Assembly (NCBI RefSeq): GCF_017329565.1
Contig: NZ_JAFMTT010000010.1
DNA length: 64,000 nt
DNA from: Alicyclobacillus mali
Lineage (GTDB): Bacteria; Bacillota; Bacilli; Alicyclobacillales; Alicyclobacillaceae
Reading direction: 5' to 3' (one strand)
The notes below the pieces were generated by a model. It worked only from the letters and a program-made list of their open reading frames with translations. It made no database searches and was not told where the DNA came from. Made by a program: the position numbers and the translations under genes. This document shows positions 17,701 to 25,502 of the stretch, piece after piece (positions within the stretch are counted from its first letter, which is position 1; each line of letters begins with the position of its first letter).

Positions 17701-19904
17701 CCACGTTTGAAAGCGACGTGGAGGGCGTCCGCGTGGCGCTGGAGGTGTTCGTCGATTCTGCCGAGCCCGCGAAGTGGATCCGGGTCCGGCTTCGCAACCA
17801 AAGCGAGTCGCGGCGCAGAATGCGCGTGGTGCCGTACGTCGAATGGGTGCTCGGCGTGGATCCGTTCTCGAACACGCCCCTCGTTGTGGCGCGCAAGATG
17901 GAAGACGTGGACGCCATCGCCGCGGAAAACCGGTATCAGGAGGCGTTTCGCGGCGCGATAGGGTTTCTCGCCGTAGGCGGCGCCGGGCGGACAACGGGGT
18001 GGCTTGGCGACAAGACCCGCTTCCTCGGCGACGGATCGTATACGCGGCCCGACGCGCTGCTCGAGGACATGTGGCGCTGGGAAGAGGGCCCCACGCCGAC
18101 GCCCTGTGCGGCCCTCGCGCGCGATCTCGACCTTGGGCCTGACGAGGAGGCCGAGGTGATCATTCTCCTCGGCGCGGCGCCTGACGAACACGAGGCTGCG
18201 AGGCTCGCCCGGCTGGCGCGCCCGGACGCGGCGGACCGCGCGCTCCGCGAGGTCACCGAGTTCTGGTCAGACCTGCTCACGCGCGTCCAGGTGCGCACGC
18301 CGGATCGCAGCTTCGACATCCTGATGAACGGCTGGCTCGTGTACCAGGCCCTCGCCTGTCGGATCTGGGCCCGCACGGCCTTCTACCAGGCCGGTGGCGC
18401 GTTTGGCTTTCGCGATCAGTTGCAGGACGCGCTCGCGCTGATCGACGCCCGTCCCGACGTGCTGCGCCATCAAATTCTGCGGGCGGCTCGCCATCAGTAC
18501 GTCGAGGGCGACGTGCAGCACTGGTGGCACGAGGAGCTCGGCAAGGGCATCCGCACGCGCTTTTCGGACGACTTGCTCTGGCTGCCGTACGCGGTCTCGC
18601 GCTACCTCGAGGCGACGGGCGACATGGCTATTCTGGACGAACGCGTTCCGTATCTCGTGAGCGCTCCGCTTGGCGACGGGGAACTGGAACGATACGAGGA
18701 CAGCGTGTGGAGCCAGGAGGAAGGCAGCCTCGCGCAGCACGTGGCGCGGGCCGTGGAGCGCGCGCTGCACTTCGGCCATCACGGCCTTCCACTCATGGGC
18801 ATCGGCGACTGGAACGACGGCCTGAGTCGAGTCGGCGCCAAGGGCCGGGGCGAGAGCGTGTGGCTGGCGTGGTTCTTGGCGGATGTGTTGCGGCGGGTGG
18901 CCGAGATCGACCATTCGGCGTTCACTCCGCACCGCGGGCGCTGGCTTGCGATGCGCGAGAAGCTTCTCGAAGCGGCGAACGACTCGGCGTGGGATGGACA
19001 GTGGTACCGGCGCGCTGTGACGGACGAAGGGTTGTGGCTTGGATCGGCCGCGTCGCCCGCGTGTCGGATCGATGCCATTGCTCAGTCGTGGGCCATCCTC
19101 TCGGGCGGTGCCCCGGCGGATCGGGCCGTGCGCGCCATGGAATCGTTCGACCGGGAACTCGTGAACCGGCGCCTGGGTGTGGCGCACCTTTTGCAGCCGC
19201 CGTTTCGAGATCTGCGCCCGAGCCCTGGCTACATCCAGGGCTATCCGCCAGGAATTCGCGAAAACGGCGGGCAATACACGCACGGGGTCATCTGGAGCAT
19301 CATCGCGTGGACCCTTCTCGGGCGGGGAGAGGAGGCTTATGAACTCTTCTCCATGCTGAATCCCATTTACCACGCCGACACGCCGCGAGAAGTGGAGAGG
19401 TACGGAAACGAGCCCTATGTGATGTCGGCGGACATCTACACGGAGCAGCCGAACGTGGGGCAGGGCGGCTGGTCCTGGTATACAGGCGCCGCTTCGTGGA
19501 TGTACCAGGCGGCGCTCGCGGCCATCCTAGGCGTTCGGCGGCGCGGGACCAAGCTCATCGTAGAACCGTGCATCCCCGCTGATTGGCCGGGGTTTGAAGT
19601 GGCGTATCGGTACGGTTCCACGCTGTACCGCATTCGCGTGGAGCGAGCGCCACGAGGCGCGGCGGCGCGCGAGCGAATGCTCACGGTGGATGGCGTGGCT
19701 GCGGCCGAGATCCATCTCGTCGACGACGGCCGGGAACACGACGTCCTCGTGCGATGGAGCGGCGAGCCGTCGCAGGGGCAGGACCTATCGGCGGGCAAGT
19801 CGCCCATCGAGATTCGGGAATGGGTTCGCCGGCTGCGCACGTCGAGTACCGCAAATGTGCTGCCCGCAACCGCGATGCTTCGCAACGGGCCGTCAGATGT
19901 TTGA
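11748..19904 (+). CDS. Cyclic beta-1,2-glucan synthase-like protein (GT84 + glycoamylase-like + GH94)
   Basis: A 2718-residue multidomain membrane enzyme, about the size of Brucella Cgs/NdvB. After a roughly 380-residue N-terminal region (with AHEWLIDHAAYL, a family signature) come membrane segments near 386-435 and 790-960. The GT84 transferase loop lies between them (YVFTADLDTELP near 600; RRAHRWVRGDW near 750). A toroid domain follows (about 1000-1330), then GH94-type beta-sandwich domains and the GH94 catalytic barrel containing GIGDWNDG near 2353, where the Asp is the catalytic acid. The family makes UDP-glucose-dependent protein-linked beta-1,2-glucan, controls its length by GH94 phosphorolysis and cyclises it. 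The frame is unbroken. The only good start is the ATG at 11748 after GAGGAC. Product linkage is inferred from the family. Confidence 0.88.
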   Translation: MAFDTELERRAHAFALTQDISSTRGGGTDLWPILRRQTARVRSLAAKLEREPAACSEPAHEWLIDHAAYLELQEMLAERLWPNAVVRKLPRMAETGTPRVVALAAAYLDATRGHVEADTIIRFVEAYQDVQVLTTLECHQFANGLRVAILARLGEASAEIQHRYETCRAVGRLLDEIERGDGPVAVRRAIDRFSKGRGLGAVEVVHLVHHLSEWEPDSQELREWLAAHVANSSESIERLTTYEAEWHAEIQVLIGNLVQSLHALERMSWQPIASRISRVEACLREEPTGDYLRLDPTSQNVLAHQVSWLSEAFRLPEAMVAETAVSLARDAWEKAGSPAAASDRPREAFVAHYLCDPDGMHALHQSLKERANPRPVPQIALRRRPLRTYLLGVALLFAAILWAVLGGFTGGFRAPLGVTVALAILLACPVSEWVLALVHEGIRRAVRPVPILRLDFSEGIPEDARTMVALPVIWASEADVDEAFDKIELHYLTQRGDNVYFAVLSDLQDADAPELPEDEPLFARARARLEALRRKYGAARFFWFHRHRVLNRADGVYMGWERKRGKLVEIIELMRGKRDTTFCVKDGDLNVLPTIRYVFTADLDTELPIGTVQRLVGTMHLGYNRPRLNARGTRVEQGYGVLQPAVAVSPRSTQVSRFARLWSGQTGVDPYAFAISNPYQDWFGRGLFVGKGLIDVDAFHAVLCDRIPDNQVLSHDILEGGFLRAGLVADVEVVEGQPATLRAYMRRAHRWVRGDWQLTYWLRRVCRDRSGQAQPVDLCGFTRWNIVDHVRHSLVHPALVLLMGLGGAGLLPGPAYAYGAVLLITVFLPFLRQLDAARPGEWSWRAAATALGQSSVMLVTLPFMAVVEADASLRALYRMLVSRRRLLEWIPSSHADRADGSSLPLLYEPAGYAVALACSLPGLFGVGEQVLSSALALAVWLPAHGVARLLAQSPEARRAVSNPDLSAHLREAAAAMWRFYERYVGDEDHHLPPDNVQFEPVERIAHRTSPTNIGLYLLCAAAAADLEIISRQDALFRLEQTLATITSLDRWHGHLFNWYDTRTLRPLPPRYVSTVDSGNLVCAMLALGQALREWAESDADIAPRARRLADAMEGFAQEVDFRPLYRPDLRLFSLGFHADRNELEKIVYDLLASEARQASFIAIASGQVPASHWFALSRTMTRAGRYQPLLSWSGTMFEYLMPALLMRHLPGTLWEETYRGVVSRQIAYARERGVPFGISESGFYAFDRDLNYQYRAFGVPGLGLDRGLEQHLVVAPYATMLALSFAPEQVAESLRQLRELGALGPYGYYEAVDFTANRLPPGDRYKVVQSFMAHHQGMAFIAIANYLQHNLWVERFHRLPLVRAGEYMLYERMPKRPALLLKPVHAAHAPNFDRPVYARRRSGNDDAWNAVSNGSLTSFVDARGEGGIIWRGIAVTRFRPDRHLPYRGPVMYVRDVDRGGVFRTTLHGGAGHVEAEFRPDKSSLKRVVDGIESEWSVLVAPDRDVEIRKLVLQNLGEDIRRLEVTYFAELALAKPAADIAHPSFQRLFVETGWDEARQVLWARRRPESDDEPDVYAAFHLVADEEVSAPVEWESHRARFVGRGDRLAAPKGLWHRLRGEAGSVADPAAILRTTVALAPGEKRALYVITALGEAREEVVERAVEMRQPSARSRAAQLAWMRAQIDLRQLHLSPDDIEDAMELLSRFLSRRAFSPERRAAILQNELGQSGLWAHGISGDRPIVAVRLASAAEIPFVAKLARLTQYLAHMGFASDLVVIDETMSSYRDEMRDRIRAEMARRGVHDTSGLAVVKADQLSSAERRLVEAVAVAMLRAGGPSVGAQLAGGRARHEEPARLASDRLEPEPKRAPHDAGQVEGEFANGYGAFVDDGRAYRMRVTRAKRPPRPWSNVLANPNFGAIVTELGTGYTWWRNSREFKLTPWHNDAAFDPPGEAVYLADLDRGIIASATPSPAGDARTYDVTHRPGVTTFESDVEGVRVALEVFVDSAEPAKWIRVRLRNQSESRRRMRVVPYVEWVLGVDPFSNTPLVVARKMEDVDAIAAENRYQEAFRGAIGFLAVGGAGRTTGWLGDKTRFLGDGSYTRPDALLEDMWRWEEGPTPTPCAALARDLDLGPDEEAEVIILLGAAPDEHEAARLARLARPDAADRALREVTEFWSDLLTRVQVRTPDRSFDILMNGWLVYQALACRIWARTAFYQAGGAFGFRDQLQDALALIDARPDVLRHQILRAARHQYVEGDVQHWWHEELGKGIRTRFSDDLLWLPYAVSRYLEATGDMAILDERVPYLVSAPLGDGELERYEDSVWSQEEGSLAQHVARAVERALHFGHHGLPLMGIGDWNDGLSRVGAKGRGESVWLAWFLADVLRRVAEIDHSAFTPHRGRWLAMREKLLEAANDSAWDGQWYRRAVTDEGLWLGSAASPACRIDAIAQSWAILSGGAPADRAVRAMESFDRELVNRRLGVAHLLQPPFRDLRPSPGYIQGYPPGIRENGGQYTHGVIWSIIAWTLLGRGEEAYELFSMLNPIYHADTPREVERYGNEPYVMSADIYTEQPNVGQGGWSWYTGAASWMYQAALAAILGVRRRGTKLIVEPCIPADWPGFEVAYRYGSTLYRIRVERAPRGAAARERMLTVDGVAAAEIHLVDDGREHDVLVRWSGEPSQGQDLSAGKSPIEIREWVRRLRTSSTANVLPATAMLRNGPSDV

Positions 19905-19905
19905 G

Positions 19906-19936
19906 CTCGCAAGGGGCCTTTAGGGCCTCTTGCGAG
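19906..19936 (+). terminator. Terminator after the GT84/GH94 gene
   Basis: CTCGCAAGGGGCC pairs with GGCCTCTTGCGAG (one G-U pair) around a short TTTAG loop, beginning just after the stop codon; a T-rich stretch (CTTTTTCCTTTCTTT) follows about 16 bases later. Confidence 0.65.
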
Positions 19937-19973
19937 ATGCGTCGTGCGCTGACCTTTTTCCTTTCTTTACGAT

Positions 19974-21118
19974 TTGCAAAGGGGACGTTCGCTTGTGTTC
20001 GGGCCGCTCGCCAACCGAGGCCGCAAGCGGTTCTACGGGTTGGATGTGCTGGTCCTCACCATCGCCGCATTGGCTCAGGCGTTCGTGCAGAACATCGATC
20101 AACTAATTGCGATTCGCTTTCTCCTCGGGTTTGGCGTGGGAGCCGACTACGTGCTGTCGCCGGTGATCATGGGCGAAAACGCCAATGCGCGCGATCGCGG
20201 CAAGAGCCTGGCGCTCGGGTTTGGGCTCACGTGGGGCATCGGCGCGGCGGTTGCCTGCCTCGTGACCATGCTCTTGAATGCCTGCGGCGTTCCTTCGGAT
20301 TGGGTGTGGCGTATCGTCCTTGGTCTCGGGGCCGTACCATCCGCATCGGTCATCTACCTCCGGCGCCGGTTGCCAGAGACACCACGCTACGTGGCGCGTA
20401 TGGAAGGGAGTGCAGCGGAGTACGAACGAGTGGTGGAATTTGTCGTGGGTCAGCCAGCTTCCATTGCGCCCGTGAAGCGGGACGACACATCCGCGGTCTT
20501 CTACTTCAGGACGCATGCGAAGCGCATCGTGACGGCGTGCCTGCTGTGGTTCCTGTTCGATCTCGTCGCCTATTCCAGCATCCTGTTTGGCCCCAACCTA
20601 ATCGCCAAAAGCTTGGGCGTTTCGTCTGGCCTGTTTCAGGTGGTCATGGAACTCGCGTTCACCGTGCCCGGGGCACTGGTGGGCCTCGCACTGATTGACC
20701 GCGTTGGTCGCAAGCCTATGCAAATTGTAGGTTTTATGGGCATGGGCGTGAGCCTTGTGCTCTCAGTTTGCTGCGAGTGCATTTCGCTGGCCCGTGGATT
20801 GGCCTTTTGCTTTATGGCGCACAGAACCTCATGTCGCAGATGGGGCCCGGCTCCGTGTCCGCCTCTGGCATGCTCGGCGTGGAACTGGTGCCGACCAAAA
20901 TTCGAGGAACCGTCCAAGGCTGGACTGTCGCGTCCGGGCGGGTGGGCGCGGCCATCACGGCCTTCGTCTTTCCCCCGTTATTTGCCAAGGTGGGTGAAGG
21001 AACGGCCATTCTCCTGTTGGGTGCCCTGTGTGCCATTGCGGCGGTCTGCACATGGGTCTTGCTTCCTGAAACCAGAGCCCTTCCCCTGGAAGAAGCCGCG
21101 CAAGAATCCGTTGCGTGA
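19974..21118 (+). pseudogene. Decayed MFS transporter (5' truncated and frameshifted)
   Basis: The reading starts abruptly inside the MFS fold at the loop after TM2 (LVFGPLANRGRKRFYG, the conserved GxLaDRxGRK motif) and carries TM3-TM8 in one frame. Near 20,765 the frame changes: the MFS sequence continues as WIGLLLYGAQNLMSQMGPG...VPTKIRGTVQGWTVASGR...VLLPETRALPLEE in the +2 frame up to the TGA at 21116. The first 70-80 residues are missing and an in-frame stop lies at 19950. It resembles metabolite:proton symporters. An intact but different MFS gene lies next to it on the other strand. Confidence 0.75.
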
Positions 21119-21139
21119 CAAGAAGTGTCCCAACACGAT

Positions 21140-21177
21140 GAAGATGGCAAGGGCGAATTCGTGCCCCTGCCATCTTC
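21140..21177. terminator. Hairpin between convergent MFS genes
   Basis: GAAGATGGCA (21140-21149) and TGCCATCTTC (21168-21177) pair perfectly, extended inward by GGGC/GCCC. It lies between the decayed rightward MFS gene and the end of the intact leftward one, and could end transcription in both directions. Confidence 0.55.
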
Positions 21178-21213
21178 GCTTTCAAAGTCCATTCACTTTA
21201 AGCCGTTTTGGGC

Positions 21214-22599
21214 TCACATCCCGACGTTTGGTCCCTGTTCCTGAACGATGACGCGCTCATTGACATCCTCCAGCGCTCGTCCCGTCGTCTTCGGCCCAAG
21301 TGCCCCCACGTCGATCATCAAGAGTACCATGGCGCCGGCCACGACGGAGAACATCGCCGTTGCCCCGTGCGCGTGCAGCACGGGCAGCAGGATGAACGGC
21401 ATCAGGCCGCTCATCAGGCGGCTCAGGCTGTAAGCCGTGCCGACAGCCGTGGCCCGAACGGCTGTCGGGTAAATCTCTGCCTGAAAGATGTGATAGCCAT
21501 TCGAGAAGATGTTGCTGGACAACGTGTAGAGGAATCCAAACAGCATGATCAGCGCCGGCTGTGCGGTCATCCCGAAGAGAATGCCGAATACGGCCATGCA
21601 AAACGCGGCCCCCACGACGATCCACTTGCGCTCGATGCGCTCCACGATGGGCACAGACAGCAGAGAGCCGATGGGATAGCCGATGAAGCTGACCGCCGCA
21701 TAGGTGAGCGACGTGGTGATGGTCAGGCCCTTGCTCGCCAGGACCAGAGGAACAAGCGTGCCAAAGCCGTAGTAGCCGAAGGTTTGGAGGATTTGAAAAA
21801 TCCAAAGCATGATGGTCCGCTTCGCGTACGTCGGCGTGAACAACGTTCCGAGCGGCACGCGCTTCGGTTCCACCACATTTGCTGTTGGCCCCTTAACCTG
21901 CGTGGCCGATGACGGGGCCTCCTCGAGAAAACGCGCGAGGATCCGTTCCGCGTCCTGATGCCTACCCGCAGACTCGAGCCACCGCGGTGACTCAGGCAGA
22001 TGCCGCTGCATCGCCCACACGATGATGGCGCCGATGGAACCGATGACAAACAGCCATCTCCACCCCGCCATGAGAAAGTGGGTGGTCACGAGGGCACGTG
22101 CCAAAAACCCTTCCACCGGCGTCGCACAGAATTCGAGCGTATACGTCCACGCCATGATCCGCCCGCGGTTATGCGCAGGGAAGATCTCGCTCAGGTACAC
22201 GTCGCAGAGTGGCAACAGCGCACCGATGCCAAGTCCGGCGAGGAATCGGAAGACAATCAAGAAGGCCGCATTGGGGCTGAAGGCCGCGATGAACGTGAAC
22301 ACGGAGTAGGTCGACAAAATGCCGAGAAACGCGGCTTTTCGCCCGACGCGATCGGCCAGCGCATTGAAACCGATGCTGCCGATGAACATGCCGAGAAATG
22401 CGGATGAGAGCAGGAGCGCCTGTTCCGACTTGGGGATGTGGAATGCGCCCGTCAGCACCGTGCCGAGGACACCGGAGAGGTAGATGTCGAACAGGTCAAA
22501 GAACAAACTGATGCCGACGATCACGGCGATGCGCTTGTGCCACCGCGTGAGGGGCATCTGATTGAGGCGCGCGGCCACCATGGGTGTAGACAAGACCAT
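21214..22599 (-). CDS. MFS transporter (metabolite/aromatic acid:H+ symporter type)
   Basis: A 461-residue, 12-helix major facilitator. The loop after TM2 has GFNALADRVGRKAAF (the GxxxDRxGRR signature), and SEIFPAHNRGR after TM4 is typical of the sugar/aromatic-acid symporter branch; LPESPRWL ends the first half. The second half begins after a long cytosolic loop at about residues 235-265. The ATG at 22599 is the only start allowed, because two in-frame TGAs lie 31-36 bases upstream. Substrate unknown; the neighbouring prp operon runs divergently, so a short-chain acid is possible. Confidence 0.85.
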   Translation of the reverse strand: MVLSTPMVAARLNQMPLTRWHKRIAVIVGISLFFDLFDIYLSGVLGTVLTGAFHIPKSEQALLLSSAFLGMFIGSIGFNALADRVGRKAAFLGILSTYSVFTFIAAFSPNAAFLIVFRFLAGLGIGALLPLCDVYLSEIFPAHNRGRIMAWTYTLEFCATPVEGFLARALVTTHFLMAGWRWLFVIGSIGAIIVWAMQRHLPESPRWLESAGRHQDAERILARFLEEAPSSATQVKGPTANVVEPKRVPLGTLFTPTYAKRTIMLWIFQILQTFGYYGFGTLVPLVLASKGLTITTSLTYAAVSFIGYPIGSLLSVPIVERIERKWIVVGAAFCMAVFGILFGMTAQPALIMLFGFLYTLSSNIFSNGYHIFQAEIYPTAVRATAVGTAYSLSRLMSGLMPFILLPVLHAHGATAMFSVVAGAMVLLMIDVGALGPKTTGRALEDVNERVIVQEQGPNVGM

Positions 22600-22674
22600 C
22601 CCTCGCTTTCTGACGTTTTCCCGCCCGCGTTCATCACCTCCCTGGGCAGGTCATGAATCCTAGTACACGCTTTC

Positions 22675-22680
22675 ATTATA
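22675..22680 (-). promoter_or_regulatory. Candidate -10 box for the leftward MFS gene
   Basis: TATAAT on the minus strand, 76 bases before the MFS start. No good -35 box is seen at 17 bases. Weak call based on the -10 alone. Confidence 0.35.
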
Positions 22681-22736
22681 CAACCGTCAAACTTCTCTGA
22701 ACACACTGCCAAACCGCCTTCTCGGCCTAGTTCCTG

Positions 22737-22742
22737 TATAAT
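22737..22742 (+). promoter_or_regulatory. Candidate -10 box for the prp operon
   Basis: TATAAT preceded directly by TG, 79 bases before the prpC start. No clear -35 box; the TG may help as an extended -10, although the usual one-base gap is absent. Confidence 0.4.
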
Positions 22743-22820
22743 GAGGCTATGTAACCGCTATCGAAACGAGGCGCCTGTCTGCTGTCACGGCCCGTGGGCG
22801 CCCGACGAGGAGGCTCGCAC

Positions 22821-23933
22821 ATGTCCGAAGCGTACAGACCCGGTTTGGAGAACGTGATCGCGTGTGAGACGGAGATCTCGTTCCTGGATGTCGATCACGA
22901 AGAGATTGTCCTGCGTGGATACGACCTGATCGATCTCGCCAAGAAAGTGTCGTATATTGATATCATTGGCTTGCTGATTGACAAGCGCTTGCCTAACGAC
23001 GAGGAACGGCGAGAATTTGAGCGCGCGCTGAAGTCGCATGGCCAGGTGCCGCTGAACATCTGGGCTATCCTCAAGCAGTTGCCGCCGACCACGCACCCCA
23101 TGGACATGTTGCGCACCGGCGTGTCGGCTCTTTCGGGCTTTGACCCGAATCTTGACGATCCGTCTCCCGCGGCGAACCGCGAGCGCGCACTGCGACTCCT
23201 GGCCCAGGTGCCGCAGATTGTCGCGGCGAGTCATCACATCGCGCACGGTGGAGATCCAATTCCGCCCAAGGAAGAGCTGTCATTTGTCGCGAATGGACTG
23301 TACATGATCACCGGCCGCGAGCCAAGTTCGGATGAGGTCAAATACTTTGATCAGGTGCTCATGGTCTACTGCGAACACGAACTGCCGAACTCCACCTTCG
23401 CGGCGCGCGTCATCACGTCCACGCTGTCCGACATGTACGGGGCGCTGACGGGCGCGGTGGCCTCGCTCAAGGGACCTCTGCACGGCGGCGCGAACGAGGC
23501 GGTCATGGAGATGTTGCTCGAAGCCGAGACGGTGGAAGGCTTCGAACGGCTGATCCGGGAAAAGCTCGCGCACAAGGAGAAGATCATGGGGTTCGGCCAT
23601 CGCGTGTACATGCGCAAAATGGATCCTCGCGCCCAGATGATGAAGGAAGCGCTGCAAGAGATGGCCGGATCGAATCCCGAGGCCAAGAAGTGGCTTGACA
23701 TGTGCGTGGCCGGCGAGACCATCATGCGGGAGGAGAAGGGGCTGTATCCGAACCTCGACTACTACGCGGCGCCGGTCATGTACATGCTCGGTATCCCGGT
23801 TCCGCTCTTCACGCCGGTGTTCTTCGCGGCGCGCGTCGTGGGGCTTTCGGCGCACGTCATGGAGCAGTTGGCGAACAACCGCATTTTCCGCCCGCGCGTG
23901 TTGTACAATGGGCCGCGCGGCCTGAAGGCGTAA
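22821..23933 (+). CDS. prpC: 2-methylcitrate synthase / citrate synthase family
   Basis: A 370-residue short-type citrate synthase. The active-site histidines lie in GPLHGGANE and GFGHRVY and the catalytic Asp in YPNLDYYAA. ATG 22821 has GAGGAGG eight bases upstream. It condenses oxaloacetate with propionyl-CoA (methylcitrate cycle) or acetyl-CoA; the next genes, prpD and prpB, make propionyl-CoA the likely substrate. It is equivalent to mmgD of Bacillus. It is the first gene of a rightward operon divergent from an MFS transporter. Confidence 0.9.
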   Translation: MSEAYRPGLENVIACETEISFLDVDHEEIVLRGYDLIDLAKKVSYIDIIGLLIDKRLPNDEERREFERALKSHGQVPLNIWAILKQLPPTTHPMDMLRTGVSALSGFDPNLDDPSPAANRERALRLLAQVPQIVAASHHIAHGGDPIPPKEELSFVANGLYMITGREPSSDEVKYFDQVLMVYCEHELPNSTFAARVITSTLSDMYGALTGAVASLKGPLHGGANEAVMEMLLEAETVEGFERLIREKLAHKEKIMGFGHRVYMRKMDPRAQMMKEALQEMAGSNPEAKKWLDMCVAGETIMREEKGLYPNLDYYAAPVMYMLGIPVPLFTPVFFAARVVGLSAHVMEQLANNRIFRPRVLYNGPRGLKA

Positions 23934-24041
23934 ATCGGCGGGGGAGCCGACGTTTCCATAGTCGAACGTATCAGCGGGCGGCGCTGCCGCCCGGCACTTT
24001 GCTGTGTTCAGACCTGCGGTGAAATGTCAGGAGGATTGACG

Positions 24042-25487
24042 ATGAGTGGAACCGTGGATCGCCAGGGCGGTCGCCCGTTTGACGACGTGATGGTGCAGAT
24101 GACGGACTACGTGATGAAGCCGGAAGTCGCGAGCGACGAGGCGCTTCACATCGCGCGCCACGTGCTCATGGACACCCTTGGGGTGGGTTTGCTCGCGCTC
24201 TCCTTCCCGGAATGCGCGAAGCACATCGGGCCGTACGTGCCTGGGGCCGCCATGCCGGGGGGCGTACGCGTGCCAGGCACGAAGTACGAGCTCGATCCGG
24301 TCCAGGCCGCGTTCAACATCGGCGCGATGATCCGCTGGCTCGACTACAACGACACGTGGCTCGCCATGGAATGGGGCCACCCGTCGGACAACCTGGGCGG
24401 CATCTTGGCTGTGGCGGACTACCTGAGCCGGGAGGCGCGCAGGCGAGGCCAAAAACCGTTGACGGTGCGCCAATTGCTCGAGCGGATGGTGCAGGCGCAC
24501 GAGATTCAGGGCGTGCTCGCGCTCGAGAACAGCCTGAATCGCCGCGGGCTCGATCACGTCCTGTTCGTGAAAGTGGCTTCGACCGCCGTCACCACGGCGA
24601 TGCTCGGCGGTTCAAGGGAGCAGATTCAGAACGCCATCTCCAACGCGTGGATCGACAACGCGCCGCTCCGCACGTATCGCCACGCGCCAAACACGGGATC
24701 CCGCAAGTCGTGGGCGGCGGGCGACGCGACGAGCCGCGCCGTGTGGCTCGCGTTCATGGCGCTGCGCGACGAGATGGGCTACCCGAGCGCGCTGACCGCG
24801 CCGCAGTGGGGTTTCAACGACGTCGTCATGGGCGGCAAGCCCATTGTGCTGGCGCGGCCGCTCGGCTCATACGTGATGGAGAACGTGCTTTTGAAGATCT
24901 CCTTCCCCGCCGAGTTCCATGCGCAGACGGCGGTGGAGTGCGCGTTCCAGTTGCATCCGCTCGTGAAAGACCGCCTCGACGAGATCGAGCGCATCGTCAT
25001 CACGACGCACGAGTCCGCCATCCGGATCATCGACAAGAAGGGGCCGCTTCACAATCCGGCGGATCGGGATCACTGTATCCAATACATGGTCGCCGTGGGG
25101 CTCATCTACGGGGATCTGCGGGCGGAGCACTACGAGGACGAGACGGCGAGCGACCCGCGCATCGACGCGCTGCGGGAGAAGATGGAGGTCGTCGAGGATC
25201 CGCGCTACAGCAAGGAGTACCTCGATCCGGACAAGCGCTCCATCGCGAACGCGGTTCAGATCTTCTTCCGCGACGGATCGCACACCGACAAGGTGGAAGT
25301 GGAGTATCCCATCGGCCATCGCCGCCGCCGCGCGGAAGGGCTGCCGAAGGTCATTGAAAAGTTCCGCGCGAACCTGCTGACGCGCTTTCCGGAGAAGCGC
25401 GCCGAGCGCATCCTCGACCTGTGTCTGGACGCAAACCGGCTGCACGAGACGCCGGTCGACGAGTTCATGGATCTGTTTGTCATCTGA
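24042..25487 (+). CDS. prpD: 2-methylcitrate dehydratase, MmgE/PrpD family
   Basis: A 481-residue MmgE/PrpD protein of normal length. Family segments are visible: RHVLMDTLGVGLLAL near the N-terminus, FNIGAMIRWLDYNDTW around residue 95, GHPSDNLGGILAVADYL, and in the small domain the run KISFPAEFHAQTAVECA. The reaction is dehydration of 2-methylcitrate to 2-methylaconitate (and possibly hydration to methylisocitrate), in the cytoplasm and without an iron-sulphur cluster. The start at 24042 has CAGGAGG seven bases upstream. It lies between prpC and prpB. Confidence 0.92.
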   Translation: MSGTVDRQGGRPFDDVMVQMTDYVMKPEVASDEALHIARHVLMDTLGVGLLALSFPECAKHIGPYVPGAAMPGGVRVPGTKYELDPVQAAFNIGAMIRWLDYNDTWLAMEWGHPSDNLGGILAVADYLSREARRRGQKPLTVRQLLERMVQAHEIQGVLALENSLNRRGLDHVLFVKVASTAVTTAMLGGSREQIQNAISNAWIDNAPLRTYRHAPNTGSRKSWAAGDATSRAVWLAFMALRDEMGYPSALTAPQWGFNDVVMGGKPIVLARPLGSYVMENVLLKISFPAEFHAQTAVECAFQLHPLVKDRLDEIERIVITTHESAIRIIDKKGPLHNPADRDHCIQYMVAVGLIYGDLRAEHYEDETASDPRIDALREKMEVVEDPRYSKEYLDPDKRSIANAVQIFFRDGSHTDKVEVEYPIGHRRRRAEGLPKVIEKFRANLLTRFPEKRAERILDLCLDANRLHETPVDEFMDLFVI

Positions 25488-25502
25488 GGGGAGGCGTGAA
25501 CC

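Noticed and set aside
21208..21912. 234-codon plus-strand frame opposite the MFS gene
   Set aside because: Antisense shadow of a clear 12-helix transporter.
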